Origin: Candidatus Aminicenantota bacterium
GTDB lineage: Bacteria > Acidobacteriota > Aminicenantia > UBA2199
Direction of reading: 5' to 3'
NCBI GenBank assembly: GCA_020355945.1
Contig: CP070627.1
Span: 4,337,152-4,373,237 of the forward strand
Length of the DNA: 36,086 nt
In this document: positions 31,706-36,086 of the stretch, piece by piece
How the letters are laid out: each line of letters starts with the position of its first letter
How positions within the stretch are numbered: position 1 is the first letter of the stretch
Made by a program: the position numbers and the translations under genes
The notes under the pieces: model-generated
Seen by the model: only the letters and a program-made list of their open reading frames with translations
Databases searched by the model: none
Told to the model about the DNA's origin: nothing

Positions 31706-34700
31706 TGGAACGATACGGATACAGGGTATCCCAAAGAAATGACCATCCAACAGTTATTTGAACGGCAGGTGGAAACCACTCCTCATCATATCGCTGTGGT
31801 ATCGGGCCCTCAACAGGTCACTTATAAAAAGTTAAATGAGCAAGCCAACCGCACGGCAGCCCTATTAATTGAAAAAGGAATAGACCTTCAAATAAAAGGA
31901 AACATCATTGTCGGTATGATGGGACAGCGTTCAGTATGGATGGTTTTAGGAATATTGGGCATTTTGAAGGCAGGCGCCGTTTATTTACCCATCAATGCCA
32001 AAGACCCGGAGGAAAGGATAACATTTATTTTAGAAGACAGCAAAGCAGCAGCATTAATTACCCAGGAACACCTGGTGAAAGGCAATCCGTCCCTTTTAGC
32101 CATTGAATCCTTAGGAAATATCATTTTATATGAAGAGCTGGCCGATGAAGGAGAGGAAAATATCGATCACCATGTATATAAGAACAGGGAATGTTTGAAC
32201 AAGCCAGGTGATAATATATATTTAATCTATACCTCCGGAACCACCGGTAAGCCCAAAGGGGTATTGGTAAAACAACAAGGGATTGTTAACTATGTATGGT
32301 GGGCGGCAAACCAATATGTGAAAAATGAAAAAGTTAATTTCCCGTTATACACTTCAATTGCCTTTGATTTAACGGTGACGTCCCTATTTACCCCACTAAT
32401 AACAGGGAATGCCATTGTTGTGTATGGGGATGGAGCGGAAGCCAATGAAGCTTTAATTGAGAGAGTGATGGAGGATAATCAAGTGGCAGTGGTGAAGCTA
32501 ACCCCTTCCCATTTGAAATTGATAAAAGATCGGAACACAAATGAAAGGATTTCAAGTGTAAAACGTTTTATCCTGGGCGGTGAACAACTGAGTACCCAAT
32601 TGGCAAAAGACATTTACCGGGCTTACCAGGGAAAAGTAGAGATATACAATGAGTATGGGCCCACTGAGGCTGCGGTGGGCTGTATGATTTATCAATTTAA
32701 TCCCACTGAGGACAGCGCCGATAGGAAGTCGGTACCCATAGGAAAACCCATCGCTAACACCCAGGTTTACCTGTTGAATGAAAACCTGGAACCTGTGCCA
32801 ATGGGAGCGGTGGGTGAGTTATATATATCCGGGGAGGGCCTTGCCGCAGGGTATTTGTACCAGCCGACCTTAACCGCGGAGAAATTTATCCCCAATCCCT
32901 TTATACCGGGGAAGACCATGTACCGGACCGGGGACCTGGCAAAGTGGCTGGAAGATGGGAATATTGAATTCCTGGGCCGGAAAGATAATCAAGTAAAGAT
33001 AAGAGGTTACCGGATCGAGCTGGCGGAAATTGAGAATTGCCTGTTGACCCATGATGAGATAAGGGAGGTAGTGGTAGTTTCCAGGGAGGACTACGATGAA
33101 GACATTCATCTTTGTGCATATATGGTTTCGGATAGAGAAGTGCCGGTGTTTGAATTGCGGGAATACCTGGCGGCCTTACTCCCGGATTATATGATCCCTG
33201 CATATTTTGTCACCATTGACCAGGTTCCCTTAACGCGGAATGGCAAAATCGATACCCGGGCACTGCCGGAACCCAGGGTCAATGTAGGGGTTAAATATAT
33301 TGCTCCCCGGGATGAAACAGAGCGGGGCCTGGTAAAAATCTGGTCTGACATTTTGAGTATTGACGAAACCGAACTAAGTATCGATGTAAACTTTTTCGAA
33401 GTGGGTGGACATTCGTTGAAAGCCACTGTATTGGCAAACAAAATACATAAAAATTTTAATGCCAAAGTGTCACTGGAGTCCATATTCAGGTTTCCCACCC
33501 TGCGGGGGTTAGGGGAATATTTAAAAAAGGCTGAAAGAGATGATTTTAATGCTATTGAAGTGGTGGAACAAAAGGAGTATTATGGGTTATCCTCGGCACA
33601 GAAGCGATTATATGTGCTTCAACAGATGGATAAAGAAAGTACCGGGTACAACGTTCCCATGATAAAGGTCCTGGAAGGAATCATCCGCATGGATCGCCTG
33701 GAAAGTACATTTGAAAAATTGATCCAAAGACACGAAAGTTTAAGAACATCATTTGAATTGTTGGAGAATGAGCCTGTCCAGAAGGTCCACCCTCCATTTT
33801 CATTTAAAGTGAACTGCCATGCACCCGGTAATCAAAGCCCGGGGGAAATAATCAAAGCCTTTGTCAGGCCCTTTAACCTGGCTGAGCCGCCCCTGTTAAG
33901 GGTGGAGTTGATAAAAGAGAAGGAAAACAGGCATATCCTTTTATTTGATATGCATCACATGATCACGGATGGTATATCCACAGGGTTATTTATAAGGGAA
34001 TTTATGGCCATTTATAAAGGTCAGTACTTACCTGGTTTGAGGGTCCAGTACAAAGATTACGCGGAATGGCAAAACCGTGAAAAGGAAAGAGGAAAAATTA
34101 AAGAACAAGAAGCCTATTGGCTGAAGTTATTTGCAGGTGATATCCCGGTACTGGATCTTCCCACCGATTATGCCAGGCCTCCGCTGCAGAGTTTTGCAGG
34201 AAATGCCGTGGATTTTGTCGTGGGAGAAGAAGAAACCGGTCAATTAAATGCACTGGCGGTTAAAAACGAAGTCACACTCTTTATGCTGCTCCTGGCCATA
34301 TGCAATGTATTTTTATCGAAAATCAGCGGACAGGAAGACATTGTGGTGGGAACAGGGGTGGAAGGCCGCGGACATGAAGACCTGAAAAACATCATCGGTA
34401 TGTTTGTCAACTCACTGCCGCTGCGTAACTATCCGGCAGCAGGAAAAACCTTTAACGGTTTTTTAAAGGAACTCAAAGAACAAACCTTGCAGGCCTTTAA
34501 ACACCAGGAGTATCAATTTGAAGACCTGGTGGCAAACCTTGAACTGGAAAGGGACACCAGCCGGAACCCATTGTTTGATGTCATGTTTCAATTGGAACGT
34601 TCCGATATCCCGGTAGAAATACCGGGATTATCCCTGGAGCCTTATGAATCTGAAAACCCGGCCACCAAGTTTGACCTCACCTTATGGGTATTTGATGAGG

Positions 34701-36086
34701 GTAAATACCTCCAGTGTAAAATGGAATACTGTACAAAACTTTTTAAACAGGAAACTATCCGGGCTTTTATCAAATATTTTAAAATCATATTAACTGCTGC
34801 GTTAAACCGCCCAGGGCAAAAGCTATCGGGAATGGAACTCATAACGGAAGAAGAGAAAAATCGACTGTTATACGGTTTCAACGATACCCGTGCCAATTAT
34901 CCCCGGGACAAAACCATTCACCGGTTGTTTGCGGAACAGGCTGAAAAGACTCCAACCCAAACGGCCCTGGTCCTGGAATCTAACCGTATGACCTATAAGG
35001 AGTTAAAGGAGAAATCTCATCAGTTGGCCCGGGTCCTGGAGAGCAGGGGGGTACAATCCGGCAGCATCGTAGGCATAGTGGAAGAGCATTCTTTTGAAAT
35101 GCTTATCTGTATACTGGGGGTATTAACAGCGGGTGGGGCTTATGTGTCTCTTGATCCCGGACTCCCGCCAGAGCGATTGAATTGGATCATCAAAGACAGT
35201 AATATCCCCTTATTATTGGCTGCATCATCTTCACCGCTAAACGATAATTTTACCTATACCGGGGAAATGATTTCCCCGGATGATGAAACGTTGTATACGG
35301 ATACCGATAAAGGTTGTATCCCGGGTCTGCCGGGTATAAGTAAATCCAGTGACCTGGTATATTTGATTTACACCTCGGGTTCCACCGGGAAACCCAAAGG
35401 GGTGATGGTAGAACATCAAAGCCTGGTGAATTATGTCACCTGGGCCCGGAAGGTATATGTCAGGGAAGAGAGCTGTGATTTCCCCTGGTATACTTCCCTT
35501 TCTTTTGATTTAACGGTCACGTCCATCTATGTTCCTTTGATTTCAGGGAATGCCGTGGTATTGTATCCCGGGGAAGAAGGGGACCGTGCCAGTATTATTG
35601 AACGGATCGTTACCGAAGGGAAAGTCCGGGTAATGAAATTAACCCCCTCCCATCTAAAAGTAATCAAGGCGATTGATATACCGGCTTCCGCTGTAAAGCT
35701 AAAACGGTTGATTGTTGGAGGTGAGCAATTGACTGCGGAATTGGCTCGGGAGATATGCGAAACCTTTTTCCCCAACATAGAAATTTACAACGAGTACGGT
35801 CCTACGGAAGCGGTAGTGGGTTGTATGATATATCGATTTGATCCGGCAAAGGACCGAGAGGTCTCCGTACCTATCGGAATTCCTGCGGATAATGTAAATA
35901 TTTACCTGTTGGATAAAAACCAGGTACCTGTGCCTCCCCTGGGAGCACCGGGGGAGTTATGGATTTCCGGGGAGGGATTGGCCAGGGGTTATTTAAATCA
36001 CCCGGAATTAACCGCAGAGAAATTTGACCACGATTTATGGGATTTATGGGATTACCATGATGAAAAAAACAAAAGTTTTTGCGGGG
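30926..36086 (+). CDS. NRPS-3: half-C, A(Asn), T, C, A(Asn), continuing beyond the window
   Basis: The frame is open from ATG 30926, directly after an in-frame TAA, to the window end (1720 residues). Residues 1-260 are a half-C domain. The first A domain (about 275-770) has pocket residues D, L, T, K, I, G, E, V, G plus Lys, one conservative change from the Asn code DLTKLGEVGK. The carrier serine is S830 in VGGHSLKA. A full L-L type C domain follows (about 890-1300, HHMITDG at 1010-1016). The second A domain, from about 1315, has the same pocket residues and so probably also takes Asn; it is cut off after its A6 region, inside a loop with the GATTTATGG repeat. No E domain separates the two. 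The ribosome site is weak. Confidence 0.92.
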   Translation, partial: MKSYDITGEEKYIGGQNTRERDFWLNQLSGDFEKSFFPYDYERAANKEPQMAVVPCGFPGAVEAKLIKASTGSDSRLHMLLVAGLVLLLAKYTGTRDITIGLPIYRQEQEGDFVNTALILRHQLEDHMTFKDLLIQVRQTIAQANEHVNYPIESLPYELGMSYSPAEDFPLFDVMLLLENVHNRNYIQHFRINIMFLFNRTGEKLSGKVEYNSSLYNKKKTERIVHHYTYLLQEALFNPNRPIADISVLSGEEKKKILFVWNDTDTGYPKEMTIQQLFERQVETTPHHIAVVSGPQQVTYKKLNEQANRTAALLIEKGIDLQIKGNIIVGMMGQRSVWMVLGILGILKAGAVYLPINAKDPEERITFILEDSKAAALITQEHLVKGNPSLLAIESLGNIILYEELADEGEENIDHHVYKNRECLNKPGDNIYLIYTSGTTGKPKGVLVKQQGIVNYVWWAANQYVKNEKVNFPLYTSIAFDLTVTSLFTPLITGNAIVVYGDGAEANEALIERVMEDNQVAVVKLTPSHLKLIKDRNTNERISSVKRFILGGEQLSTQLAKDIYRAYQGKVEIYNEYGPTEAAVGCMIYQFNPTEDSADRKSVPIGKPIANTQVYLLNENLEPVPMGAVGELYISGEGLAAGYLYQPTLTAEKFIPNPFIPGKTMYRTGDLAKWLEDGNIEFLGRKDNQVKIRGYRIELAEIENCLLTHDEIREVVVVSREDYDEDIHLCAYMVSDREVPVFELREYLAALLPDYMIPAYFVTIDQVPLTRNGKIDTRALPEPRVNVGVKYIAPRDETERGLVKIWSDILSIDETELSIDVNFFEVGGHSLKATVLANKIHKNFNAKVSLESIFRFPTLRGLGEYLKKAERDDFNAIEVVEQKEYYGLSSAQKRLYVLQQMDKESTGYNVPMIKVLEGIIRMDRLESTFEKLIQRHESLRTSFELLENEPVQKVHPPFSFKVNCHAPGNQSPGEIIKAFVRPFNLAEPPLLRVELIKEKENRHILLFDMHHMITDGISTGLFIREFMAIYKGQYLPGLRVQYKDYAEWQNREKERGKIKEQEAYWLKLFAGDIPVLDLPTDYARPPLQSFAGNAVDFVVGEEETGQLNALAVKNEVTLFMLLLAICNVFLSKISGQEDIVVGTGVEGRGHEDLKNIIGMFVNSLPLRNYPAAGKTFNGFLKELKEQTLQAFKHQEYQFEDLVANLELERDTSRNPLFDVMFQLERSDIPVEIPGLSLEPYESENPATKFDLTLWVFDEGKYLQCKMEYCTKLFKQETIRAFIKYFKIILTAALNRPGQKLSGMELITEEEKNRLLYGFNDTRANYPRDKTIHRLFAEQAEKTPTQTALVLESNRMTYKELKEKSHQLARVLESRGVQSGSIVGIVEEHSFEMLICILGVLTAGGAYVSLDPGLPPERLNWIIKDSNIPLLLAASSSPLNDNFTYTGEMISPDDETLYTDTDKGCIPGLPGISKSSDLVYLIYTSGSTGKPKGVMVEHQSLVNYVTWARKVYVREESCDFPWYTSLSFDLTVTSIYVPLISGNAVVLYPGEEGDRASIIERIVTEGKVRVMKLTPSHLKVIKAIDIPASAVKLKRLIVGGEQLTAELAREICETFFPNIEIYNEYGPTEAVVGCMIYRFDPAKDREVSVPIGIPADNVNIYLLDKNQVPVPPLGAPGELWISGEGLARGYLNHPELTAEKFDHDLWDLWDYHDEKNKSFCG
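36032..36060 (+). repeat. GATTTATGG tandem unit in the A6-A7 loop of NRPS-3
   Basis: GATTTATGG (36032-36040) is followed directly by GATTTATGGGATTACCA (36041-36057). The 17-base unit is identical to 25340-25356, and both encode the same peptide context after TAEKFDHD (LWD...). The cassette runs on past 36060 and its end is not in the window. Confidence 0.75.

Overview
The window looks like bacterial chromosome of moderate GC, most likely from an uncultivated lineage close to Candidatus Aminicenantes or Acidobacteriota. That placement is inference. It rests on the double-FtsX permease, the large NRPS genes and short repeats of intergenic type embedded in coding sequence. No rRNA, tRNA, CRISPR array or transposase was seen.

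Layout. Positions 1-1563 hold, on the minus strand, an AAA-ATPase-like gene cut by the window edge and a VapBC-type toxin-antitoxin pair with its promoter. Positions 1762-3534 (+) encode an exported serine beta-lactamase-like protein with a TPR tail. Positions 3546-4379 (-) encode a class I SAM methyltransferase. An AT-rich stretch of about 860 bp without a credible gene follows. Positions 5240-7657 (+) encode an ABC permease with two FtsX units. From 7789 to the right edge a single plus-strand operon encodes a nonribosomal peptide assembly line, which continues beyond the window.

The NRPS operon reads: standalone C protein; PP-loop amidotransferase-like enzyme; NRPS-1 (half-C, A, T, E, C); PhpK-family radical SAM enzyme; NRPS-2 (half-C, A carrying a cobalamin-binding-like insert, C, A-subdomain remnant, T, C, A, T, E, C); a second B12-type radical SAM enzyme; a 66-residue Cys-rich DUF1858-like protein; NRPS-3 (half-C, A, T, C, A and onward). 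Adenylation pocket residues read by eye suggest Tyr for the second full A domain of NRPS-2, epimerised to D-Tyr, and Asn for both A domains of NRPS-3. The first A domains of NRPS-1 and NRPS-2 are not assigned. The product is probably a peptide with at least two D-residues, tailored by radical SAM and possibly ATP-dependent amidation or sulfur-transfer chemistry.

Four observations stand out. (1) Six consecutive large proteins of the operon, NRPS and tailoring enzymes alike, end in Phe-x-Phe or Phe-x-Leu, which suggests a common docking or recruitment tag. (2) A B12-binding-like domain is inserted in an adenylation domain between motifs A2 and A3. (3) At every NRPS break a full C domain ends the upstream protein, while the downstream protein begins with only the C-terminal half of a C domain. 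(4) Short repeats and hairpins of the kind usually found between genes are inserted in frame in NRPS loops, in two cases at the same loop of different A domains.
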